64,000 nt of DNA from DATFVA01 sp963747755. GTDB taxonomy: Bacteria; Bacteroidota; Ignavibacteria; Ignavibacteriales; Ignavibacteriaceae. The notes under the pieces are model-generated. The model had not been told where the DNA came from. It saw nothing but the letters and a program-made list of their open reading frames with translations, and did not search any database. Positions 54,333 to 63,144 of the stretch are shown in pieces. Within the stretch, counting starts at the first letter, position 1. Every line of letters starts with the position of its first letter. The position numbers and the translations under genes were made by a program. The stretch covers positions 186,001 through 250,000 of the forward strand of contig CAVVGK010000014.1 of NCBI GenBank assembly GCA_963747755.1. Reading direction: 5' to 3'.

Positions 54333-55742
54333 TTAACTCATTTTCTTAGCTTTTTCTACGGCTTCTTCGATAGTTCCTACATACATAAAAGCAGATTCCG
54401 GAAGATCATCATGCTTTCCATCAATTATTTCTCTAAAGCTTCTGATCGTATCCTCAAGCTTAACATACTTTCCTTTAAAGCCTGTGAACTGTTCAGCTAC
54501 GTGGAAAGGCTGACTGAAGAATCTCTGGATCCTTCTTGCTCTTCTAACAGTAATTTTATCCTCATCGGAAAGCTCATCCATACCGAGAATATTTATAATG
54601 TCCTGAAGATCTTTATACTGCTGAAGGATCTCTTTACATAAACGTGCAACATCATAATGTTCCTGACCAAGGATACCCGGTTCCATGATTCTCGAGGTAG
54701 AATCAAGCGGATCAACAGCAGGATAAATACCAAGTTCAGAAATCTGGCGGCTCAAAGTAGTTGTAGCATCAAGGTGAGCAAAGGCAGCCGCTGGTGCCGG
54801 ATCAGTTAAGTCATCCGCAGGGACGTAAATAGCCTGGATAGAAGTAATAGATCCTTTATTAGTTGATGTAATTCTTTCCTGCAGAGCTCCCATCTCAGTA
54901 GCAAGGTTAGGCTGATAGCCTACAGCAGAAGGCATACGTCCAAGAAGTGCAGATACTTCAGAACCGGCCTGGGTAAAACGGAATATATTATCGATAAACA
55001 GAAGAACGTCTCTACCCTCTTCGTCTCTGAAGTATTCAGAAACAGTCAAAGCTGTGAGTGCTACTCTGAGTCTTGCTCCCGGCGGCTCGTTCATCTGCCC
55101 GAAAACCAGCGAAGTTTTCTCCAGTACACCTGATTCCTTCATTTCACGCCAGAGGTCATTACCTTCACGTGTACGTTCTCCAACGCCTGCAAACACGGAA
55201 TACCCGCCATGTTCGTGTGCAATATTATGAATAAGTTCCTGGATAATTACTGTTTTGCCTACTCCTGCTCCGCCGAATAAACCGGTTTTACCGCCCTTTG
55301 AATAAGGTTCGATAAGATCAATTACCTTGATTCCTGTTTCAAAAATTTCCTGTTGTGTAGTGAGGTTTTTAAAGGCAGGTGCAGGACGGTGAATTGGATA
55401 TCTTTTTTCGGCCTTAATCTCACCCTCAGCATCGATAGCTTTTCCGACAACATTTATAAGTCTGCCCAGTGTCGCAGGTCCTACCGGAACAGAAATAGGT
55501 TCACCTGTATCGAATGCATCCATCCCTCTGACCAGACCGTCAGTGGAATCCATCGCGACCGCACGAACCCTATCCTCGCCAAGGTGCTGCTGGACCTCAG
55601 CAATAAGATTATTTTCTTCACCTTCGGTTGTTGTTCGTGGAACTCTGATTGAGTTGTATATACTGGGGAGTTGACCGTTTTCAAATTCAATATCAATTAC
55701 AGGACCGATTACCTGTATGATTTGGCCTTTAGCTTCACTCAT
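54333..55742 (-). CDS. atpD: ATP synthase F1 subunit beta
   Basis: A 469-residue catalytic subunit. Walker A is GGAGVGKT, followed by the GERTREGNDLW segment, and the catalytic-site signature PAVDPLDSTSR is present. The length is normal. Transcribed with atpC on the minus strand. Its upstream intergenic region contains unusual inverted repeats (55842-55974). Confidence 0.98.
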   Translation of the reverse strand: MSEAKGQIIQVIGPVIDIEFENGQLPSIYNSIRVPRTTTEGEENNLIAEVQQHLGEDRVRAVAMDSTDGLVRGMDAFDTGEPISVPVGPATLGRLINVVGKAIDAEGEIKAEKRYPIHRPAPAFKNLTTQQEIFETGIKVIDLIEPYSKGGKTGLFGGAGVGKTVIIQELIHNIAHEHGGYSVFAGVGERTREGNDLWREMKESGVLEKTSLVFGQMNEPPGARLRVALTALTVSEYFRDEEGRDVLLFIDNIFRFTQAGSEVSALLGRMPSAVGYQPNLATEMGALQERITSTNKGSITSIQAIYVPADDLTDPAPAAAFAHLDATTTLSRQISELGIYPAVDPLDSTSRIMEPGILGQEHYDVARLCKEILQQYKDLQDIINILGMDELSDEDKITVRRARRIQRFFSQPFHVAEQFTGFKGKYVKLEDTIRSFREIIDGKHDDLPESAFMYVGTIEEAVEKAKKMS

Positions 55743-55841
55743 TATTTTTCCTTATTCTTAGAATTAAGTCTACAAATTTAAGGATTTGACCAAGATTTTA
55801 CAAATAAAAACTGTATACAGAAATCAGGTTATCCGGAAAAA

Positions 55842-55974
55842 AGGGGCTGTTTCAAAAGCCTTATTATCATTTGAACGGAGGTAGAATTCTTAGCATTCAA
55901 ATGGTTTTCCCGGTCAAATTTCCCGCAAAAGGACATTCGCTGATATTTGAGATAACCTCTTTTTGACCGGAAAA
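55842..55974 (-). other. Structured intergenic element between the PLD gene and atpD
   Basis: Two nested inverted repeats are present. CATTTGAA at 55868-55875 pairs with TTCAAATG at 55896-55903, and TTTTCCCGGTCAAA at 55905-55918 pairs with TTTGACCGGAAAA at 55962-55974 with a one-base bulge. A short GGCT/AGCC stem plus CCCCTTTTTT lies at the atpD side, resembling a terminator for the minus-strand PLD transcript. It could be a terminator region, a small RNA or a short mobile-repeat remnant. Reading cannot decide. Confidence 0.45.
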
Positions 55975-55980
55975 GCTTGT

Positions 55981-58284
55981 TTACTTAAGGAGCATCAGTT
56001 TTTTAGCCGAAATAAAATTGCCGGCCTTTATACGGTAGACATAAATACCGCTGGCAAGGTTCCCTGCATTAAAATCTACGTCTACAATACCGGCAGGTGC
56101 TACTTTGTTAAAGAGAGTCATCACTTCCCTGCCAAGCATATCATATACCTTGAGTTCGACCCTCTCTGTAACCGGCACCTGGAACCTTATGGTTGTAACA
56201 GGATTAAAGGGGTTAGGATAATTCTGGTAAAGCGTATAATTGAAGTTCTTAACCAGGTTATCTTCAACAGAAACCGGAACAATAAACTCTCCTGTGCCGC
56301 CGGCATCATTATATCTCTTCTTGAACTCCTGCATATACTGGTTAGCAACATTAAAGTCCTGTATTATCAACGTATTCTCATCATTATCATTTTCTGCTGC
56401 GGAAGACCAGTTGTGCGAACCGGTAATAACATACGGTGAACTTTCAGGGGCCGAAGCATCCACAATACCATATTTATGATGTAGGGTGGGAGAAGGATTA
56501 TGCCACATATCTGCATAAGCAGAAAGGTTGGTGAATTCCGACCCGGAGGCATTGATTTGATCAATAACTCCCTTAATATCCGTAACCCCGCTAAGATATC
56601 GTGAATGAATATTTTGCTGAATATCATCCCTGGTAAATACATACAATGACATGTAGATACTCTGATCAGCCGTATTAACTGTATTTATGATTTTACCGGT
56701 AGTTCCATCAGAAGGACTGAAATAAAGCTGTACATCTCTTCCGCCTATATTAAAGTTGTGAGGGGTATTATCTGTCTTCTGACTTCCGAATTTTGCATTA
56801 GAAGGATTTGGGATATCATTATCACTTCCCCACATCTCCTCAAACTCCGTCTGGTACGCAGCAGTAATAGAAGGATCATTTATTTCAACAACGTTGTTCT
56901 TCCAGGTAAGCTCAGTTGAGGTAACGTTCCAGGAACCTGTCCAAAGCCAGTTATTCGCTGCAATCGTATCACGGGCATCAAATATAAAAAACTTATTGTG
57001 CATTATGCCGCTAAGATTTGAAGGCCGCTGACTCATTAAAATACCTGCATCAAGAAGAGCCTGCATACTATTCTGAATGGTCCTGTTATCATATACTACC
57101 CTGACTTTCACCCCGCGGCTTTTGGCAAGGATGACCGCATCAGCAACATCCTGCATACCGAAGAAACTATATAATGCAAGGTCTATCGAATAGTTGGCCT
57201 CATTTATTCTGTGTATCAGAAGAGCCTTAAAATCACTGTTTCCGTGAGCAGAATTTCCGGGTACAGCTACTGTAGTATCAACCGGGAAATTAAAATATAC
57301 GTGCATACTGCCGATACTTGTATCATTTGAAGCGGTGGTTACATTCTGCAGAGAACTTTCACTTCTGCCAACTGCATTATCCGAAACTGCCTTAAAATAG
57401 TATTGTGTGAAAGGCTGCAATCCTGTTATGGGAACAACATGGGAAGTTGTGTCATTATTAATAACCACGGAATCCATCTCAAGAGCTGGGGTCAATCCAT
57501 ATTTAACCTGGCTGTTGCCATTCCTTGCAGTACTGAAATATACTGTGAAAGAGGACGTATCAATATTAGATGCAAAAACCGGATTAAGAATTAATGGTGT
57601 GCCATCATAAACCAGATCAGTTATGGATCGGGGAAGCAGCTGATAACCACTGCTATAGGGAGGAGAATTATCATACTGCTGAAGTACTCCTATAATATCA
57701 ATTTCACCGGAAGGGATAGGTGTTCCTATTATCGAATTAACATCATTATCTATTCGTATCTCTGATGTTCCGCTTGCATCAGTTATTGTATAGTTCGATC
57801 CTCCGGCAAAGTTTCCGGATCCTGAAATCATGACATTATTCAGCCTTATAAGTTTGCCTTCATATTCTTCAAACCCATTCCATTCCTGGGTAAGTATATC
57901 ATTTATGGTTACAACTTCCGGTTCAACCAGGTGACCTGAGGAAATTAATTCAAATGATGCCCCTCCGAGAGTATCATAATCTAATTCGGCAAGGCCGCTA
58001 AATTGAGTAATTGCAGCTGTTACGATTACTGAATCGCCAATGTTTACAGCAGCCGGAAAACCTGATCCATACACACATATACCGGCGGTATTATCCTGTA
58101 TAGATGCGGGTCCGGCAGAACCAAACTGATTTGATGATGTCACTATACCCGAGACAGTAACCGTCTGTCCCAGCAACTGAGGTGAGCCGTTGGAATCGTT
58201 AATCCTGATATCTGAAATGGGCACCTGAGAGTAAGCAAGAGTGGAAAAAATAAGTAAGAAAATTGTAATCGAACTTTTAATCAT
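55981..58284 (-). CDS. T9SS-exported phospholipase D-like nuclease
   Basis: A 767-residue secreted protein. Domains in order: signal peptide (1-20), an OB-fold-like part (about 25-220, starting VPISDIRINDSNGSP), a fibronectin-type segment (about 230-315), two phospholipase D-like halves with HKD motifs (H429-K431-D436 and H602-K604-D609, each followed by GSWN/GSHNW), and a T9SS sorting domain at the end (NYPNPFNPVTTIRF to KKLMLLK). Both active-site motifs are intact, so phosphodiester hydrolysis of DNA, RNA or phospholipid is likely. The OB-type fold and PLD halves together suggest nucleic acid. The last gene of the five-gene operon; overlaps the lipoprotein gene by four bases. Confidence 0.9.
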   Translation of the reverse strand: MIKSSITIFLLIFSTLAYSQVPISDIRINDSNGSPQLLGQTVTVSGIVTSSNQFGSAGPASIQDNTAGICVYGSGFPAAVNIGDSVIVTAAITQFSGLAELDYDTLGGASFELISSGHLVEPEVVTINDILTQEWNGFEEYEGKLIRLNNVMISGSGNFAGGSNYTITDASGTSEIRIDNDVNSIIGTPIPSGEIDIIGVLQQYDNSPPYSSGYQLLPRSITDLVYDGTPLILNPVFASNIDTSSFTVYFSTARNGNSQVKYGLTPALEMDSVVINNDTTSHVVPITGLQPFTQYYFKAVSDNAVGRSESSLQNVTTASNDTSIGSMHVYFNFPVDTTVAVPGNSAHGNSDFKALLIHRINEANYSIDLALYSFFGMQDVADAVILAKSRGVKVRVVYDNRTIQNSMQALLDAGILMSQRPSNLSGIMHNKFFIFDARDTIAANNWLWTGSWNVTSTELTWKNNVVEINDPSITAAYQTEFEEMWGSDNDIPNPSNAKFGSQKTDNTPHNFNIGGRDVQLYFSPSDGTTGKIINTVNTADQSIYMSLYVFTRDDIQQNIHSRYLSGVTDIKGVIDQINASGSEFTNLSAYADMWHNPSPTLHHKYGIVDASAPESSPYVITGSHNWSSAAENDNDENTLIIQDFNVANQYMQEFKKRYNDAGGTGEFIVPVSVEDNLVKNFNYTLYQNYPNPFNPVTTIRFQVPVTERVELKVYDMLGREVMTLFNKVAPAGIVDVDFNAGNLASGIYVYRIKAGNFISAKKLMLLK

Positions 58285-59357
58285 TGTATATCCGTTGATA
58301 ATATGAATCTTAATATTCTGTTATTCCCTGAATCTGCGATGTATAAGGTCCTGTCAAAGAAAGCAACCCCATGAGGCTGATTAAAAATATCCGAACCACC
58401 GAATGACTGGAGTTCATTTCCGAATGCGTTAAATTTATAAACACTATCCTTAGCCGCATCAACGACAAATATATTTCCCGAAGCATCGATGGTACAACCC
58501 TCCGGTTGTTCAAACCTGTTTGGTTTTGCAAAAGCAACGCTGTCCTTGGGAGCAAATTTAGTTACATATTTTTCATCCAGGTTGCTGACAACATAATTCC
58601 ATTGCTGGGCTTTAAAATTCGTAGTCCCGGTCAATGTCACGACAACGTCTATATTTCGTTTATCGAATGAGGTAAGTGAACTTATACCATTAGCAGTAAC
58701 AAATCCTGAACTTACAGCATCAATATTCGGAACCCTTCCAATCAGGGTATCGCCATCCCCTCTACCAAAGTTAGATTTGGGAACAAACATAAGAATGGAA
58801 TTATCAGGATCAAAGAAACTGCCGTTGTCGGGACCCGTCCTTGCGACGTATAGCATGTTATTATAAAAGGTAGTTACCGCGGTATATTTCCTATTGGGTT
58901 TGTTTAAATCAGAAGCCCGCGGCAGCAAACGAATAGGAACCGCTTCAGATATCTGGTTCCCTACCGCAAACAGGTCTATTCTGTAAACAGCACTGAAAGT
59001 CTTCCCAAGAGTATCAAATTCGGCACATACAAAAAGATTGAGTCTGAAATCCTGAGCAATGGCAATGGGTTTCTGAATTGCCAAAGAACCAAGTACCTGT
59101 CCCGCAACGTTCATCATAACCACGCGGTCATTATCTGTATCAGCCACATATAAAAACTGATCGTGACCTATATATATATCCTGCGGATTATTAAATCCTC
59201 CCCACACGGGATTGAGTTGAACATAAACAGTGTCTCCGCTGATATTTGCCGAGCCTGAATTAGGAGCTATAAGATTCTCCGTACTGAACTTTCGGTCGCA
59301 TCCCTGAAGGATTATAAATATCGATGTTAAAAGCAGTAAAATTCTTTTCATTGTCAT
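58281..59357 (-). CDS. NHL-repeat lipoprotein
   Basis: A 358-residue protein with a lipobox, LQGC (C20), so it is likely a lipid-anchored periplasmic or surface protein. Repeated segments DNDRVVMMNVAGQVL, VVDAAKDSVYKFNAFG and ADSGNNRILRF are NHL-type beta-propeller blades. Such propellers usually bind partners or ligands. Starts within ATGA of the preceding gene and shares four bases with the following one. Confidence 0.9.
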   Translation of the reverse strand: MTMKRILLLLTSIFIILQGCDRKFSTENLIAPNSGSANISGDTVYVQLNPVWGGFNNPQDIYIGHDQFLYVADTDNDRVVMMNVAGQVLGSLAIQKPIAIAQDFRLNLFVCAEFDTLGKTFSAVYRIDLFAVGNQISEAVPIRLLPRASDLNKPNRKYTAVTTFYNNMLYVARTGPDNGSFFDPDNSILMFVPKSNFGRGDGDTLIGRVPNIDAVSSGFVTANGISSLTSFDKRNIDVVVTLTGTTNFKAQQWNYVVSNLDEKYVTKFAPKDSVAFAKPNRFEQPEGCTIDASGNIFVVDAAKDSVYKFNAFGNELQSFGGSDIFNQPHGVAFFDRTLYIADSGNNRILRFILSTDIQ

Positions 59358-60334
59358 AAGCCGAGTATAATTGAAAACCTGTGAGCGGAACCGAGTCTGG
59401 AAAAATTTGAATAACCATAATCGAAAGTAAATTCTGCTATAGATATCGGAACTTTTAATCCGGCGCCGAAGGTATAGTTCTGTTCTTCCACATTGAATTT
59501 ATATCCGCCTCTTATGAAAAACATTTGTTTCCACGAATACTCCAATCCGGTTGAAACATTCTCACTATTATCATTGGGATGGTTGAGCTGAATAGCTGTG
59601 GTAATTTTATTCATATCATCCTCGTATGGTTCAAAAGCGAAACCAATACGGAATATCGTAGGGGGAGAAAATGACTGCCATTCGGAAACTTCCCGCTTAC
59701 CAACAAGAACGACATCGCCGTCAGGAGCAAGCTGATTCCCGAAATTTGAGACGGTTACAGCAAACCTCGTCGAACCCAGACCCGTCCAGTAGAGGGTGCC
59801 CAGATCAATCATTATCCCCCGCATTTTAAGTTTATCAAGAGTTTCTTCAATATATCGTACGGTACCGCCGAAGCTGAACTGATCTGTCATCCTTCTTGAA
59901 TAGGTAACTGCCACAGCAAGATCTCCGAACCCGAAATACTCCCCTGTTCCGAAAGGAGCATATTCAGTTGTTACAGGCATATCAGCCATGGATAGTGACG
60001 TTAAAGCCACACCAAATGAGTTGTTTTCATCCATGTGGTAGACAGCTCCAAGGAAATCATGGTTGATGTCTACAACCCATTTATTATGAGAAAAGAAAAT
60101 CTCGTTCCCGGAAAACTGTGAAAGACCTGCGGGGTTCCAATATAATGCAGAAGCATCATTAGCAATTGCTACAAAGGCATCACCCAGAGCACTGGCTCTT
60201 CCACCAACTCCTATTTTAAGAAATTGTGCAGTAGATATTCCGGCTCTTTGTCCTCCAAGAACGGGGAAAAGCTGAGCCCTTGTTTCAAAAATACCTGTAA
60301 GTAAGAATATTATGAGTATAACTTTTTTCATCAT
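59354..60334 (-). CDS. PorV/PorQ-family outer-membrane protein
   Basis: A 326-residue protein with a signal peptide (about 1-20) and a beta-barrel-like remainder. GGRASALGDAFVAIANDASALYWNPAGLSQ is the N-terminal hallmark of the PorV/UPF0164 family, members of which shuttle T9SS cargo to the surface attachment machinery. Whether this copy serves the general secretion system or only its neighbours is unclear. Its ATG overlaps the stop of the TonB-dependent receptor by one base. Confidence 0.88.
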   Translation of the reverse strand: MMKKVILIIFLLTGIFETRAQLFPVLGGQRAGISTAQFLKIGVGGRASALGDAFVAIANDASALYWNPAGLSQFSGNEIFFSHNKWVVDINHDFLGAVYHMDENNSFGVALTSLSMADMPVTTEYAPFGTGEYFGFGDLAVAVTYSRRMTDQFSFGGTVRYIEETLDKLKMRGIMIDLGTLYWTGLGSTRFAVTVSNFGNQLAPDGDVVLVGKREVSEWQSFSPPTIFRIGFAFEPYEDDMNKITTAIQLNHPNDNSENVSTGLEYSWKQMFFIRGGYKFNVEEQNYTFGAGLKVPISIAEFTFDYGYSNFSRLGSAHRFSIILGL

Positions 60335-63144
60335 TAAAACCTTAAACTAACTCCCAGTTTCACATTACGTCTTGTAAGATATCGGGCCGGATTTAACGGA
60401 TAGGGAGATATTGGAGCCTGAAGATCAGGATACCTCGGATCATTCCAGGTAACCGGAATATTGTCACCGTATTCGTATGCCTTCCCTGTAACGGGATTTA
60501 TGATAGCAGAGTTCTGCGTATCAAAAAGGTTATTAACTTCAACAAATACTGAAAACTTCAGGCTGTTGATATCAAAATACCGTTCAAAGTTCAGATCAAC
60601 CCAGAACCAGTTGTCACCCAGTTTAGTATTACGTTCATTAGGGATCGTATTATATTCAGCCCGTCCGTCAGCTGTATAACTTCCGGTAAACACTGCCGGG
60701 GTATATCTCTTGCCCGATTCAAAGAAGAACCTGAGATATAGATTGTAATTATCCAGAATGCCGTTCCCGAATCCGAACAGGGCGTTATCCTTTTCAATAT
60801 AAAAATTGGTTGTCAGGTTTATTGTAAGCGGCCTGTCCCAATTTGCATAATCTTCGGTTATGGTCTCGTTAAGGTCGCCCCTTGCAACCAAAACACCTTC
60901 ATCGGGAGTAGAACTTTTAGTAGTAATAATAGCATAGGATACTGATGCATCACCGGTAAACCATTTATCTATTCTTTTCTTATACTCCAGTTCAAGACCC
61001 CTGGATCTCGCATAATCCGAGTTAACGTAGGTGATAAAACTTTGTGTCGCAAACCTTGCAGAAGTTATCTTAGCAGAACGCGTTGTCACATAATCAAAAA
61101 TGTCTTTATAGTAAGCTGTAACCTTCAGAACGTCATCATTAGAGAACTGAGTTTTTAATCCCAGCTCGTAGGCAACAGTTGTTTCAGGATTCAGGTCAGG
61201 ATTTCCAAACTTCTGAAACGATGACTGTGCATTCAGGGGACTAAGTTTCGCATAAACGAACTGAGGATTAGGCCATTTGCTGAAGTGACCATACGAAAAG
61301 AATAAGGTCTGATTGTCCGAAACCGGATGAGAGATACCTAATCTTGGACTAAGCCTGGCTTTAAATCTTCTTTTGCCGAACCAACCGAAAGTATCCTCGT
61401 TGTAGCGTTCTCTTATGACATCAGGAATGGTAATAACATCAGGATTTTTGATGGCATCGTCAACATACTTACCGGGGAACCAGTAATCCATACGCATACC
61501 GAAGTTAAGAATCATACCACTGAAGTTTATATTATCCTGTGCATAAAAAGCTCCCTGTGCGGGAAAGACATGATAAATATCGTTATTCAGTCCTAAAGAA
61601 CCTACCCAGGGTTTAACTATTTCAACCACCTGCATTTCCTGGAACTGGAGATTGAATCCTGCTTTGAATTTGTTTTTTTCATCAAAGAAGCTTGTGATAT
61701 CTCCTCTTATAGCCGACTCGCTAAAGAAGTGATCGCGCCATGTACTTGGGTTGCCTACGTCCCAGAAACCATCGCCCGGGATAATGCCAATAGTATCATG
61801 ATTTGTGTTGTAGTACTCTATCGGGAAATTGACAATATCTTTTGGTTCTGTATAATCATACCAGTTTTTACCATTGGCATCCGCCCTTAGATTTGTATAA
61901 AAATGACTGAATTTAAGTTCGTAATATGTATTAGCATTTAATGTATGAGTTACCGAAAAAGAATGATATTCATTATTATGTGTAAAAGTGTTTGCCTGAT
62001 CCAGGATATTCTGAAATACATATTGATATCCGGGACTGGGTTCAACGTATTCAAGATTGGTCTGGAGCGACTGCGAATTCTGGTTAATATCTACTGACTG
62101 ATTATATGAATAAACAAATTTTAAAGTAGGTGAATATTTATATGACAGCTTTCCAAGCCAGAACCAGCTGTTCTCAGACTCAGGTGCAAACCTCGTTCCG
62201 CCGAATGTGGATGAATAAAGCTGATCAGCAGTTGACTTATAATAGCCCTGTGTGATTCCATCACTGAATCCCGCATGAAAGCTTCCAAAAAAGGATAGTT
62301 CACCGGGTATCTGGATACCAATCGCAGGAAGCAGTTTCGAAGTGAATGGTTCGGGTCCACTTAGATTGGCTTCCATAATATTAATATTAAAAACATGCGG
62401 CGAGGAAATGTTTCCAAGGTTATCACGTTTATATGAAACATAGCCGCTGTATTTTTCGCCTCCTTCACGCGTTTTAACGTTTACTACTCCTGAGGTCGCC
62501 TGACCATACTCCGCATTAAAACCACCGGTAATTACCTCAACCTCTTCAATAGCATTCGCGCTTAACTGCAATCCGAATCCTGTACCTGACAACGGATCCT
62601 GTACATTTACACCGTCAAGCAGGAACGCATTCTCATACGACCTTCCTCCGCGTATATGGATCGTGTTATCTGTTTTAACAATACCGGCCTGCTGGGTTAC
62701 AACATCGGTAATGTTCTCAACTATTGAATTCTCAATATCTTCTTTCGAAATATCTTTTTTGCTTTGGGTTTCTTCAACATCCATCAAAGGTTTCTCACCT
62801 ACTACAACCACATCCTGATCAAGGGTAAGCACGGTTTCTTCAAGTTTTACATCTAGTTCTTTAGTCTTACCGGCAGCAATCTCGATTCCGGTAAACTGAA
62901 CCGTTTTATAACCTATCAATGATATATCTACATTATAGTTCCCTGGTGAAATTCCGCTAATTTTGAATTTCCCATTTAAATCTGTTGCTGCTCCGTAGTA
63001 TGTACCCTTCAATATTACGTTCACTCCCGGCAGTGCTTCACCTGTTCCTGCATCGTGCACATTCCCTATGAGGGTACCCGATTGAGCGGCTGCAGCTGCT
63101 GTTAGAGCGAGACTGAATAATATAACAGCTATAAATTTGCTCAT
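60334..63144 (-). CDS. TonB-dependent receptor
   Basis: A 936-residue outer-membrane receptor. Signal peptide (about 1-20), carboxypeptidase-regulatory domain (about 24-110, NVHDAGTGEALPGVNVILK), plug domain with ITDVVTQQAGIVKTDN and IHIRGGRSYENAFLLDGVNV, and a beta-barrel ending in the aromatic-terminated NVKLGVSLRF typical for BAM recognition. Substrate unknown; the operon context (secreted PLD-type enzyme, NHL lipoprotein) points to uptake of a product of the surface enzyme (inference). Overlaps the upstream gene by four bases. Confidence 0.94.
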   Translation of the reverse strand: MSKFIAVILFSLALTAAAAAQSGTLIGNVHDAGTGEALPGVNVILKGTYYGAATDLNGKFKISGISPGNYNVDISLIGYKTVQFTGIEIAAGKTKELDVKLEETVLTLDQDVVVVGEKPLMDVEETQSKKDISKEDIENSIVENITDVVTQQAGIVKTDNTIHIRGGRSYENAFLLDGVNVQDPLSGTGFGLQLSANAIEEVEVITGGFNAEYGQATSGVVNVKTREGGEKYSGYVSYKRDNLGNISSPHVFNINIMEANLSGPEPFTSKLLPAIGIQIPGELSFFGSFHAGFSDGITQGYYKSTADQLYSSTFGGTRFAPESENSWFWLGKLSYKYSPTLKFVYSYNQSVDINQNSQSLQTNLEYVEPSPGYQYVFQNILDQANTFTHNNEYHSFSVTHTLNANTYYELKFSHFYTNLRADANGKNWYDYTEPKDIVNFPIEYYNTNHDTIGIIPGDGFWDVGNPSTWRDHFFSESAIRGDITSFFDEKNKFKAGFNLQFQEMQVVEIVKPWVGSLGLNNDIYHVFPAQGAFYAQDNINFSGMILNFGMRMDYWFPGKYVDDAIKNPDVITIPDVIRERYNEDTFGWFGKRRFKARLSPRLGISHPVSDNQTLFFSYGHFSKWPNPQFVYAKLSPLNAQSSFQKFGNPDLNPETTVAYELGLKTQFSNDDVLKVTAYYKDIFDYVTTRSAKITSARFATQSFITYVNSDYARSRGLELEYKKRIDKWFTGDASVSYAIITTKSSTPDEGVLVARGDLNETITEDYANWDRPLTINLTTNFYIEKDNALFGFGNGILDNYNLYLRFFFESGKRYTPAVFTGSYTADGRAEYNTIPNERNTKLGDNWFWVDLNFERYFDINSLKFSVFVEVNNLFDTQNSAIINPVTGKAYEYGDNIPVTWNDPRYPDLQAPISPYPLNPARYLTRRNVKLGVSLRF

